A program made the position numbers and the translations under genes. The notes under the pieces are model-generated. The model was not told the origin of the DNA. It searched no databases and worked only from the letters and a program-made list of their open reading frames with translations. Of a DNA stretch of 57,787 nt, positions 31,894 through 39,548 are shown one piece after another (positions within the stretch are counted from its first letter, which is position 1; each line of letters starts with the position of its first letter). Source of the DNA: Thermomicrobiales bacterium (lineage in GTDB: Bacteria > Chloroflexota > Chloroflexia > Thermomicrobiales > CFX8); assembly GCA_023954495.1 (NCBI GenBank), contig JAMLIA010000013.1:1-57787 (forward strand), given 5' to 3'.

Positions 31894-32760
31894 ATGATCC
31901 GTCGCTCGCCATTACACCCGGACCCGCAGGAACTGTATGCGGACTGGGCCAGGATTGTTGCTGCCGAGAAGGAGCAGGTCGAACGCCTGCGTGAATGGCA
32001 GGAAGCTGATTACTACGCGCCAGTCGCGCACCACTTTGCGGTCGATCCACATCGCACCGACGATCCGGTACTGGAACTCCTCTACAGCCTCGGCGGTCCG
32101 GGCACGCGCTGGCTCGACATCGGCGCGGGTGGGGGCAGATACGCGTTGCCGCTGGCCGTTTCCGGCCGCCCGGTTGTCGCGGTCGAGCCCAGCGAATCCA
32201 TGCGCAACGTCCTGCAGGAGGGCATTGAGGAGCACAACGTCTCCAACATCGAGATCCTCGCTGGGCGCTGGCCGGCTGTCGCAAATGGCGTCAGCGTCGA
32301 TGCCGCGCTGATGGCGCACGTCGGCTACGATCTGCCGAACATCGGCGAAGTACTGGATGCAGCCGAGGCGGCGGCGAGCCAGTGGTGCTGCGTCATCACG
32401 ATGGACCGTGCGCCGTCCGGCGGCTTCGTCAATCTCTGGGAAGCTGTCCATGGCGAGGAGCGCTACCTGTTGCCGGCCATGCGTGAGTTGCTGCAGGTGC
32501 TGCTGGCACGTGGAGCAACGCCCGAAGTGCATATCATCGAGCGGCAGTTCCGCGCGATGGATGAGGACGACATGCGCGCCAGTGCCCGCCGCCGCCTGTG
32601 GCTGTCGGAAGGTTCGGAGAAGGACCGGAAGTTGCAGTCGCTGATTGATGACATGCTTGCTCGCGGCGAGAGCGACTGGGGCTTCCCCAACTCAATCGTT
32701 GCCATCGTCTGGCAGCCGCCGTCTGCCACGCTGGGGGATGGAGACGCAGGTGCGCATTGA
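31894..32760 (+). CDS. SAM-dependent methyltransferase
   Basis: This 288-residue protein has a helical N-terminal region (residues 1-65, EKEQVERLREWQEADYYAPVAHHF) and a class I core with motif I at TRWLDIGAGGGRYALPLA (71-88), motif II VVAVEPSESM, and later the DAALMAHVGYDLPNIGEVLDAAEAA stretch. The substrate is unknown. AAGGAAGATGTC precedes the ATG. It lies 24 nt after the DUF3037 gene and its end overlaps the RidA gene start by 23 nt, so it is probably in one operon with both. Confidence 0.85.
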   Translation: MIRRSPLHPDPQELYADWARIVAAEKEQVERLREWQEADYYAPVAHHFAVDPHRTDDPVLELLYSLGGPGTRWLDIGAGGGRYALPLAVSGRPVVAVEPSESMRNVLQEGIEEHNVSNIEILAGRWPAVANGVSVDAALMAHVGYDLPNIGEVLDAAEAAASQWCCVITMDRAPSGGFVNLWEAVHGEERYLLPAMRELLQVLLARGATPEVHIIERQFRAMDEDDMRASARRRLWLSEGSEKDRKLQSLIDDMLARGESDWGFPNSIVAIVWQPPSATLGDGDAGAH

Positions 32761-33217
32761 GCAACGCCTCAACGAAATGGGCCTGGTTCTGCCGCCACAG
32801 CTCCCGGTTCAGCTGCCGTTCCCATGGGTTCGCACGCATGGCAACCGGGTGTTCGTCTCCGGGCACGGGCCGCAGAATCCTGACGGCTCGTTGGCCGGAC
32901 CGTTCGGCAAGGTCGGCGGCGAGCTGACGCTGGAAGACGGCTATCAGGCCGCCCGACTGACGGCGTTGGCGATCCTCGGCAGCCTGCAACGCGAGGTCGG
33001 CGATCTCGATCGCATCACAGCCTGGCTGCGCGTCTTCGGCATGGTCAACGTCGCGCCTGGCTTCAACCAGACGCCGTCCGTAATCAACGGCTTCTCCGAC
33101 CTGATCCTTGAGCTGTGGGGCGAGGAGTCCGGCAAGCACGCGCGCTCGGCCGTCGGCATGGCGGCGCTGCCGTTTGACATCGCTGTTGAGATCGAGGCTG
33201 AGGTGGAGATTCGGTAG
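32738..33217 (+). CDS. RidA/YjgF family protein
   Basis: The 159-residue protein is of the RidA group, whose best-known members hydrolyse reactive enamine/imine intermediates from PLP enzymes. Characteristic parts are NRVFVSGHGPQNPDGSLAGPFGKVGGELTLEDGYQAARLTALAILGSL and VRSAVGMAALPFDIAVEIEAEVEI-like ending (here ARSAVGMAALPFD). It belongs to the longer 155-residue subgroup. The expected Arg of RidA (position 105 in the E. coli protein) is not obvious, so hydrolase activity is uncertain. The start overlaps the preceding methyltransferase gene. Confidence 0.87.
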   Translation: METQVRIEQRLNEMGLVLPPQLPVQLPFPWVRTHGNRVFVSGHGPQNPDGSLAGPFGKVGGELTLEDGYQAARLTALAILGSLQREVGDLDRITAWLRVFGMVNVAPGFNQTPSVINGFSDLILELWGEESGKHARSAVGMAALPFDIAVEIEAEVEIR

Positions 33218-33257
33218 GAGCCTGTCGGCCCTCACCTGCGACCCAGAGGGTACTCCG

Positions 33258-33285
33258 CCCCCTCTCCCAACGTTGGGAGAGGGGG
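33258..33285. repeat. Perfect 28-bp palindrome
   Basis: CCCCCTCTCCCAAC at 33258-33271 is followed directly by its exact reverse complement, giving a 14-bp stem with no loop. It sits 40 bp after the RidA stop and about 95 bp before the next start. It could end transcription or act as a protein-binding palindrome. A shorter relative is found at 4891-4912. Confidence 0.7.
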
Positions 33286-33380
33286 TGTTCTGTGTTTGGG
33301 GGTGGGTGCCGGTCCACGCGTTGCATTCTCGATATTACGGTGGTATTACCCTGGTATCAGTGAATAGCGGGGAGAGTATT

Positions 33381-33746
33381 GTGCCGAGTAGTTCTAACCG
33401 GCGGCGGATTGAGATTCCGGCCGGGTTGTATGAGCGGTTGCGGGAGCGGGCGGAGGAGCGGGGGATTCCGGTGGCGGCGTTGGTGACGTGGCTGCTGACG
33501 GAGACCCTTGATGAGCAGGGGCGGCCGCAGTTGCACCCGACTGCTGACCAGCGCCTCGACGAAGTCCTCGCGATCGTGCGGAAGATGCAGGCCGACCAGC
33601 AGGCGCAGGCGGCACGCGAGTACGTGCGCTTGCGCATTCCCGAGGGCTATGTGCCGCTGATGGTGCCGAGCGAGTCCGAGCGCTTGTCGCGGCATCACGA
33701 ACGGCTGATCGTCGAGTTGCGGCAGGAAGCTGAGGGCGAGACATGA
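33381..33746 (+). CDS. Small helical protein, possibly ribbon-helix-helix
   Basis: The 121-residue product starts at a GTG at 33381 with GGGGAG upstream. Its first 45 residues, RRRIEIPAGLYERLRERAEERGIPVAALVTWLLTETL, have the strand-helix-helix pattern of CopG/MetJ-type DNA-binding proteins. The remaining part is helical and charged (RLDEVLAIVRKMQADQQAQAAREYV). It overlaps the methyltransferase downstream by 4 nt (ATGA), so the two are translationally coupled. A DNA-binding role is inferred only from the pattern. Confidence 0.65.
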   Translation: MPSSSNRRRIEIPAGLYERLRERAEERGIPVAALVTWLLTETLDEQGRPQLHPTADQRLDEVLAIVRKMQADQQAQAAREYVRLRIPEGYVPLMVPSESERLSRHHERLIVELRQEAEGET

Positions 33747-34885
33747 GTGCCGGCACGCTACGGCAGGCACTCGTTGCCCGGCTCCGACGCAACGGCTTTC
33801 TCAGCGACCCGGCGGTCGAGCAGGCGTTTCTGCGCGTGCCGCGCGAGGCGTTCCTGCCTGGCGTCGAGTTGGACGAGGTGTATCGCGACGCGGCGATCCT
33901 GATTAAGGAGCAGAGCGGCGTTGGGGTGTCGTCGTCGTCACAACCGGCGATCATGGCGATCATGCTGGAGATGCTCGCTGTCCAACCCGGAGATCGTGTG
34001 TTGGAGATCGGGGCTGGCTCCGGCTACAACGCCGCGTTACTGCGCGAGCTCGTCGGGCCGCGTGGTCAGGTGACGACGATCGAGATTGATCCCGAGGTGG
34101 CGCAGTGGGCGTGGGAGCGGCTCAACGCAGCGGGCTACGCAGATGTCGAGGTATATGAGATCGACGGCGCGCTGGGCTGGCCGTCTGGCGCGCCGTGGGA
34201 CCGGATCATTGCCACGGTCGGCGCGAGCGACATTGCTGCCGCCTGGGTCGAGCAGCTGCGCGACGGCGGCGTGCTGGTACTGCCGCTGGGCCTCGGCCCG
34301 CTGCAGGCGGTCCTCAGTCTGGAACGCCGTGGGCAGCGCCTCGTGTCGCGCAAAATAGAGCCGGCCGGGTTCATTCGCATGCGCGGGATGATGGCCGACG
34401 CGTTCCGGCAGTACGAGGTCGCACCCGGCGTCCACCTCATGACCGACAGCGACGCGGTGGCCGATCGGATCTCCGTCCTGCTGCGCACGTCGCCGGTTGA
34501 CGAGCCGTGGCTGTCCGGCGCGCGTGATGGTCTCTTCGCCTTTGCCGTCATCAGCGGCAGCCCGGTGGTCGCGCTCTGGTCGACCAACGCCGACTTCGGC
34601 TTCACCGGCGCTGCCGGTGGTCGGCTGAGCCACGATGGACGCGGCCTCGCACTCGCGAACGATTCGGCGCTTGGCAGCAGGCTGCTGACCTACGGTGACG
34701 CCAGCGCCAGTGAGGAATTGCGCGCTGACGAGGAGCGCTGGCTACGCGCCGGGAAGCCACACCTGCGCGACATGCACATTGCAGCCTGGCCGCGAGGCAC
34801 GGCCCCGCAGCCGGGCTCCGGACGGCTCACCTACGAGCTACCGAGCTGGACGCTGGTCATCGACTGGCAGCACGGGGAGCGCTAG
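33743..34885 (+). CDS. Protein-L-isoaspartate O-methyltransferase-like, long form
   Basis: Residues 1-210 match PCMT: the helical start (LRQALVARLRRNGFLSDPAVEQAFLRVPREAFLP), the SSSSQPAIMAIMLEML segment that binds the isoaspartyl substrate, motif I RVLEIGAGSGYNAALL (85-100), and TTIEIDPEVAQWA. PCMT repairs isoaspartate in aged proteins; long forms also serve peptide modification systems. At 380 residues it is about 170 longer than the repair enzyme. The C-terminal extension (VADRISVLLRTSPVDEPWLSG... to the end) is beta-rich and unassigned. The 4-nt overlap with the small helical gene suggests a dedicated partner. Confidence 0.85.
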   Translation: MSAGTLRQALVARLRRNGFLSDPAVEQAFLRVPREAFLPGVELDEVYRDAAILIKEQSGVGVSSSSQPAIMAIMLEMLAVQPGDRVLEIGAGSGYNAALLRELVGPRGQVTTIEIDPEVAQWAWERLNAAGYADVEVYEIDGALGWPSGAPWDRIIATVGASDIAAAWVEQLRDGGVLVLPLGLGPLQAVLSLERRGQRLVSRKIEPAGFIRMRGMMADAFRQYEVAPGVHLMTDSDAVADRISVLLRTSPVDEPWLSGARDGLFAFAVISGSPVVALWSTNADFGFTGAAGGRLSHDGRGLALANDSALGSRLLTYGDASASEELRADEERWLRAGKPHLRDMHIAAWPRGTAPQPGSGRLTYELPSWTLVIDWQHGER

Positions 34886-35463
34886 ACTCTGCTGGCCAGC
34901 CTCTCCCGCCACGCTTCGCGCCCGTCGATCCACTCGTCACGCAGGATGTCGAACAGCAACGTGTCGCGATGGACGCCGTCCTTGATGTCATCCCACTTGA
35001 TCCGCCCGGCGGGTCGATAGCCCTGCTTCTGCACCGCCGCCGCCGAGCGCCAGTTCGGCTCCCAGACGTAGGAAATCAGCGAGTGCATATGGAGATGATC
35101 GAACGCGTACTCCAGCAGAAGATGCTTGGCTTCCGTGCCGTAGCCCTTGCTGCGATAGGCCGGATCGTGAATCCACGCGCCAGTTTCGGCGTGACGGTTG
35201 ATCCAGTCGATATCGAAGAGATTGAACGTGCCGATGGCCGTATCGTCTTCGTTGACGCAGGCGGTCAGCCAGATCGTCGACGGCGGCTGCTGCTTGTAGA
35301 TGTCATCCATCAGCGACTCGAACGCCAGGGGGCTGAACGGAACCCGGCCACGATCCATGAACGTCTCTGGCTCGACCGATTGAAAGTGTGAAACGATCTC
35401 GCCGTCGGATTTCTCAGATGGGCGCAGATAGATCCTGGGGCCAACAACGAGCGGATTACGCAT
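34882..35463 (-). CDS. GNAT N-acetyltransferase (RimJ-like)
   Basis: The 193-residue protein has the GNAT elements: IYLRPSEKSD at the N-terminus, the beta-strand GTFNLFDIDWINRHAETGAWIHDPAYRSKGYGTEAKHLLLEYAF with the acetyl-CoA pyrophosphate-binding loop RSKGYGTEA (residues 104-112), and a final NWRSAAAVQKQGYRPAG. It is closest in style to RimJ/RimL-type proteins acetylating protein N-termini or small amines. It overlaps the upstream GNAT-like gene by 8 nt on the same strand and the convergent PCMT-like gene by 4 nt. The substrate is unknown. Confidence 0.87.
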   Translation of the reverse strand: MRNPLVVGPRIYLRPSEKSDGEIVSHFQSVEPETFMDRGRVPFSPLAFESLMDDIYKQQPPSTIWLTACVNEDDTAIGTFNLFDIDWINRHAETGAWIHDPAYRSKGYGTEAKHLLLEYAFDHLHMHSLISYVWEPNWRSAAAVQKQGYRPAGRIKWDDIKDGVHRDTLLFDILRDEWIDGREAWRERLASRV

Positions 35464-36013
35464 CGCCGGTCTCCTCGTCCTCGAATCGCCAGTTGCGATT
35501 GATCATCTGGTAGTAGTAGAGATCGGCCCAGCCGCCCGGGCGCGCGAGGTGCTCACGGAGCCGGACTGCCTGAGTCATGCCAAGTGCCTCGGCTGCAGCG
35601 AGCTCTTCCGGCTCGTCACCAGGAATTTCTGCCGTCGTCGTGAGCATCTCGCGTTCGCTGGCCAGCCACGGAATGACGAACGTCAGGACGTCAGCGCGGA
35701 TCGCTCCGGCGTCTTCGACCAGCGGCGCAATGTGGGTTTGAACGGTTGAGTGCAGCCCGTTGTTCCAGACTTTGACCGAGCCGACGATGTCGTCGTCGCT
35801 CGCCTCCGGGGTTGCGGCACCGGCGATGCGCACGATCGCGTAGTACATCGTCCGGCCCCACATGCCGGCCTTGTGGGTCTCTTTCAGCCATTCCTCGGCG
35901 CGGGCGGAATCCAGCGGATAGGGCGAGGGGTGCCAGCGTCCGGCGGTGTCCTTGTCGGCAAGCGTCAGCGGTCGCAATGCAGCAACCTGACCCGTGAGGT
36001 ATTGAACGCGCAT
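35456..36013 (-). CDS. Divergent GNAT-like protein
   Basis: The 185-residue product begins like a GNAT (VAALRPLTLADKDTAGRW) and has central strands (DDIVGSVKVWNNGLHSTVQTHIAPLVEDAGAIRADVLTFVIPWLASEREMLTT), but the RxxGxG/A acetyl-CoA loop is missing, so binding of acetyl-CoA is doubtful. The C-terminal DLYYYQMINRNWRFEDEETG is unlike the usual ending. The ATG has GGAG upstream. It overlaps the intact GNAT gene by 8 nt and may form a heterodimer with it. Confidence 0.65.
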   Translation of the reverse strand: MRVQYLTGQVAALRPLTLADKDTAGRWHPSPYPLDSARAEEWLKETHKAGMWGRTMYYAIVRIAGAATPEASDDDIVGSVKVWNNGLHSTVQTHIAPLVEDAGAIRADVLTFVIPWLASEREMLTTTAEIPGDEPEELAAAEALGMTQAVRLREHLARPGGWADLYYYQMINRNWRFEDEETGDA

Positions 36014-36169
36014 GTGCAGGTCGCTCCTTCATCATTTCGACGCATCGTGTAGCAGAACCGAATGAGTATAGCGGGCGTGTCGAATAGCCTCCGTGCTTCA
36101 CAGGCACGCGCACACAAAGATCCGCCTCCCCAAATCGCCGGAGAAGGCGGGATCTGAGGACAGAACGCG

Positions 36170-36805
36170 TCAGTAGAGGCGGACGTTCGACTCTGCGAGC
36201 GAGCGGTCGATATCCTCTCCGGTCACGTCTTTCGGCTTCGTCTGGTCGGCGATGATCTGGCCGAGTGTCGGCAGCGTCTCGCGCTCCGGCCAGGTCTCCG
36301 GCTCCCAGAGGCGTGAGCGCCGGAATGCGCGCGCGCAGTGGAAGAAGACCTCTTCGACCTCGACGACGACACCGAACAGCGGCTTCTTGCCCTTCACCGC
36401 CATCGGGCCGAGCAGCTCGGGGTCGTCGGTGACATAGGCACCACCATTGACCCGCAGCGTCTCATCCATGCCCGGCACGAGGAACAGCAATCCAGCGTGC
36501 GGATTCTCCATCAGGTTTTGCATCGAGTCGATACGCTTGTTGCCCGGTCGGTCGGCGATGACGAGCGTGTTGTCATCGATGACATTCACGAAGCCCGGAC
36601 CATCGCCACGCGGGGTGACGTCGCAGCGGCCCTCGGCGTTCGAGGTCGCCAGCAGAACAAACGGCGAAGCGGCGATGATCGTGCGGCAGTGCTCATCCAG
36701 CGCCGGCAGCTGCTTGCGCATGACGATGCTATCCGGCGGCGGGGCCGGAATTGCTGCCCTGAGGTCGTCTACGCTGGATACACGTCGCCAGGTCGTCGTC
36801 ACCAT
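36170..36805 (-). CDS. FMN-dependent PPOX-type flavoprotein
   Basis: The 211-residue protein has the split beta-barrel of pyridoxamine-phosphate-oxidase-like proteins: SPFVLLATSNAEGRCDVTPRGDGPGFVNVIDDNTLVIADRPGNKRIDSMQNLMENPHAGLLFLVPGMDETLRVNG. The DVTPRGD and ADRPGNKR segments are typical of the subgroup related to mycobacterial MSMEG_1061, whose members bind FMN or F420. The C-terminal HCARAFRRSRLWEPETWP fits the same group. The physiological substrate is unknown. GGGAGGAGC upstream supports the ATG at 36805. It is the last gene before the repeat/IS region. Confidence 0.88.
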   Translation of the reverse strand: MVTTTWRRVSSVDDLRAAIPAPPPDSIVMRKQLPALDEHCRTIIAASPFVLLATSNAEGRCDVTPRGDGPGFVNVIDDNTLVIADRPGNKRIDSMQNLMENPHAGLLFLVPGMDETLRVNGGAYVTDDPELLGPMAVKGKKPLFGVVVEVEEVFFHCARAFRRSRLWEPETWPERETLPTLGQIIADQTKPKDVTGEDIDRSLAESNVRLY

Positions 36806-36968
36806 CCGTATATAGCTCCTCCCGTACGTGCAAACAAAGATCACGCGACGGTACTACATACGGCGAGGTTTCGGTATTTCCGAGTGAGTAGCCAGTGATT
36901 GAGTATCCGGGCGTGGAAATAGCGGAGTGCAGTGAGGTCGACAGGCGAGAGAAGTGCCCCTGCCGCCC

Positions 36969-37102
36969 GTGAGGGTTCGCGGCTGGGTTGGACTGTATCG
37001 AGCGGGTGGGAGATCTTTCGGTTGCGACCTCAAGATGACAGAGGGCGGGATTGGCTGTCGGGAAAGCGAGTACTTGATCGTGACGTAGGGACAGCGCTCG
37101 CG
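36969..37102. repeat. Left outer arm of interrupted repeat cassette B
   Basis: This segment is about 85-90 percent identical, in reverse orientation, to 38615-38746. It includes a core (GACTGTATCGAGCGGGTGGG near 36991) also found at 48968-49060, and ends in the first half of the two-hairpin motif (GGGACAGCGCTCGCG), where the IS is inserted. The motif continues on the other side of the IS at 38353-38386. There is no gene in 36806-37102. Confidence 0.75.
37095..37102. repeat. Target-site duplication, left copy
   Basis: CGCTCGCG lies immediately outside the left terminal repeat of the IS and matches 38353-38360 exactly. Removing the IS and one copy restores the uninterrupted hairpin stem GACAGCGC-TC-GCGCTGTC. 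Confidence 0.85.
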
Positions 37103-38352
37103 CCAACGTTGTCGCATTAACCGGGGACAGGCGGCGACCCGTCCTGTGCACAGAGATCCATGAGCAGCGCCATGCCACAGGCACGCTGAAAGGCGACCCG
37201 TGAGACTGCCGCCGGTCGGTGCTGCTCCAGATAGGCCAGCACCGCCGCGACCGTGACCGCGATCACCAGCGTCAACCAGACCGCTTCCGGACTCGTCCCC
37301 AGCGGTCGGATGACCCCCAACTCCTGCTTGAGCCACCGAAAGGTCAACTCAATCTGCCAGCGCTCCCGATACAGCTGTACAACCTCCGCAGCGCTGAGAT
37401 CGTGCCGATCCGTAATGAAGCGCTGCTCAACCCCTGCCGGATTCCGACTGGTAATCAGCCGGATATTAGGCAGCACCGCACCATTCCGATTGTTCGGACT
37501 ACCCAGCGTGATGATGGCATCGCTCACGATCGTGTCACCAGCCGGTGTGTTCGTGTCCGGCACGGACTGCTGCGTCGTGATAGCGATCCGTGCCTGGGGG
37601 TGCAGGCGCGTGATGAAGGCGACCTCAGCCTGCTGGAGGCGCGCAAGATAGCGATGGCCGTAGTAGCCCAGATCGCAGACGATGGTCCAGCCACACCAGG
37701 GTTCGAGGTCAACCGTCGCCAGGAAGGTCGGTCATTGGTCGGGAGATCGGTGACGGTGAGCTGGATGGGGATCGTGTCGGACAACGGCAGAAAGGTCTGG
37801 ACCCGCACGCCCGCATGCGTTCCCGCACGACTCCAGGGACTGCGCGCGGCGCTGAGGGTCACGATGGTGTGATCGAGCGCGACGACATGCTTGGTGGGCA
37901 GGGCGCGTCGTGTGCGCCGGGCGCGCCGACCAGGTGTCTGCTGCGCCAGGGTGGTCACGGCGCTGAGGAGGGCTTCAGCACATGCTGGTGGTCGACTGGT
38001 GGAGGAGCGTGCCAACTGACTGAAGCTGACCCAGTGCGACATGCCCCAGTCCCGCCACATGGCAGGCTCATGCTGAGAGGATGGCGTGGGTCTGGCGCAG
38101 ACTGCCTGCGCCGTGCAGGACATGCAGCAGCAAGGTCCAGAGATGGGCGGTGGCGGGAAAGACCTTCCGATAGCGGTCGGCACCAGGCGTCTGGCCGGCG
38201 GCCTCGACGAGTGGGGCGAGGAACCGACGGAACTGGCGCTGGTGGATGACTGGTTGGCTTGATAGCATGATGGTGGCTCCGCTTGATAGACCGATCGGCT
38301 CGACACCATCAGTCTATCCGGAGCCATCTCTTTTTTAATGCGACAACGTTGG
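37103..38352 (-). mobile_element. IS4-family insertion sequence, 1250 bp
   Basis: The ends are 18-bp perfect inverted repeats starting CCAACGTTGTCGCATTAA (37103-37120 and 38335-38352), bordered by the 8-bp duplication CGCTCGCG. The only gene is a minus-strand transposase that fills the element. The duplication length and the Y-R-E signature of the transposase fit IS4. Because ends and duplication are perfect while the transposase has two frame changes, the insertion is recent, or the frame changes are sequence errors. Confidence 0.92.
37117..38268 (-). pseudogene. IS4-family DDE transposase, two frame changes
   Basis: The coding sequence starts at the ATG at 38268 (GGAG upstream) and would give about 383 residues. 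The N-terminus (VIHQRQFRRFLAPLVEAAGQTPGADRYRKVFPATAHLW) is in one frame until about 38070, where one extra base shifts it. The middle (RDWGMSHWVSFSQLARS, VALDHTIVTLSAARSPWSRAG with the first catalytic Asp) runs to about 37735. There a lost base restores the first frame, which continues with DLGYYGHRYLARL (second Asp) and YRERWQIELTFRWLK, the IS4 Y-(2)-R-(3)-E-(6)-K signature. All catalytic parts are present, so the two compensating indels are the only defects. Confidence 0.88.
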
Positions 38353-38360
38353 CGCTCGCG
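38353..38360. repeat. Target-site duplication, right copy
   Basis: CGCTCGCG immediately follows the right terminal repeat of the IS and equals 37095-37102. Confidence 0.85.
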
Positions 38361-38775
38361 CTGTCATCGTCGTGAGACGACAATTCCTCGTAAACCGAGG
38401 CGTGCTGTACGCGAGGTTCGATTTTGGCGCGTCGCCCTCAAAATGTAAGGGGCGTATTGCATACGCCGGCCGGAATCACGCTCATCCAGCATGGGCACCC
38501 ATGCACCGTGGCTGCCGGTCAAAGCGGGTCAGACAAAACGGGCGTGATACGCCCCTACACACGGGTGCAGACCGTCCCACGCACCGGTGACGACAGTGTC
38601 GCCTCACGGCGATGACAGCGCGAGCGCTGTCCCTGCGTACGATCAAGTATGCCGCCCGACAGCCAACCCAACCCTCTGTCATCTTGAGGTCGCAACCGAA
38701 GATCTCCACCCGCTCGATACAGTCCAACGCAGCCGCGGGCACTCACCGCACCTGCCAAATCAACGGTGAGTCTGC
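38361..38775. repeat. Repeat cassette B, right part
   Basis: In order this gene-free 415 bp holds: the rest of the left two-hairpin motif with stem 2 TCGTC-GTGA-GACGA (38367-38380); the palindromic element copy B (38441-38559); the right motif in reverse (stem 2 at 38599-38612, stem 1 at 38614-38631); and the right outer arm to 38746, which mirrors 36969-37102. Before the IS inserted, the whole cassette would have been about 520 bp. Confidence 0.8.
38441..38559. repeat. Palindromic MITE-like element, copy B (degenerate)
   Basis: The left arm AAATGTAAGGGGCGTATTGCATACGCC and right arm CGGGCGTGATACGCCCCTACA are the same terminal repeats as in copies A and C, with a 4-bp gap and several changes. 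The internal segment 38488-38521 is the reverse complement of the core of copy A at about 75 percent identity, so the copies are related along their length, with B inverted relative to A. Confidence 0.75.
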
Positions 38776-39392
38776 TTATGGCACGACGATTTGCCAGGGG
38801 TAATCGACCACGATCTCGCCGCTGCCTTCGTAGATCTCAACGATGCCGGTGACGCAGATCGTCTTGTCGGCATAGGTTTGCTCCGGCGGCTCATCGAAGC
38901 GGAAGCGGGCGTCGATCCAGAGCAGGACGGTGAAGCGCTCGGGGTCGGGGTAGCTGCGGCCGATGTTGAGAAACGTTGGCTTGCCGCGGCTGTCGCTGGC
39001 CCAGGCGGTGCTCATGACCGGTCCGATGATGGTGATTTCCTGCCCGATGTAGTTCAGTGCCTGATCCCATGTGACCGCGCAGGGCACGCATCCGGCGTCG
39101 GGGGCGTTGGTTCGAGAGGAACTTCGGTCGGTGGCGGCAGGACGAACAATACGGTCGGAGTGGGTGACGGCGGCGACGTGGGTTGCAGCGCCGGTTGCGT
39201 CGGTGCGATGGCTAGCGGCGTCGACCGGACCTGAGTCGGAGAGGCGGTGGCAATCGGAGAAGGCGTCGCCGTGGCGGCGGGAGCAGTCGTCGTGGTCGGC
39301 AGCGGCGTGGCCGTCGGGTCCGCTTCTCCGCAGCCAGGCGGGAGCGCAAGGATCACGAGCCATGCGCATGGCAGCAGACGCGTGCGCTTCAC
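38776..39392 (-). pseudogene. Lipoprotein with OB-like C-terminal domain, frame shifted at a poly-C run
   Basis: The ATG at 39392 opens a lipoprotein: MKRTRLLPCAWLVILALPPGC, lipobox Cys21, then a 75-residue Thr/Pro linker. This frame stops at 39054 with no domain. The next frame carries a well-formed domain from about 39085 to 38776: CVPCAVTWDQALNYIGQEITIIGPV, then FTVLLWIDARFRF, TICVTGIVEIYEGSGEIVVDYPWQIVV, an OB-like beta pattern. Joining the frames at a run of five C (39100-39104 on the plus strand as G) by adding one base gives LEPTPPDAGCVPCAV. So it is either a recent frameshift or a homopolymer sequence error; the intact product would have about 205 residues. Confidence 0.75.
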
Positions 39393-39548
39393 AACGCCGA
39401 TTCCGTTCGTTGAATCTCACTCAAAGATTGTGAGAGCATAGCACGCTCGATCGCGGAATTGGTCTTGTCGCGTGGAACCCGAAGTGGCTCTTGTCAGCGA
39501 GCTTGTTTCGGCGACGATAGCCGGAATGGGGGAACAGAAAGGGAAGCA

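Noticed and set aside
36854-37336. Minus-strand frame across the left IS end
   Set aside because: It runs from IS sequence into the flanking repeat, and the real transposase frame lies in another phase.
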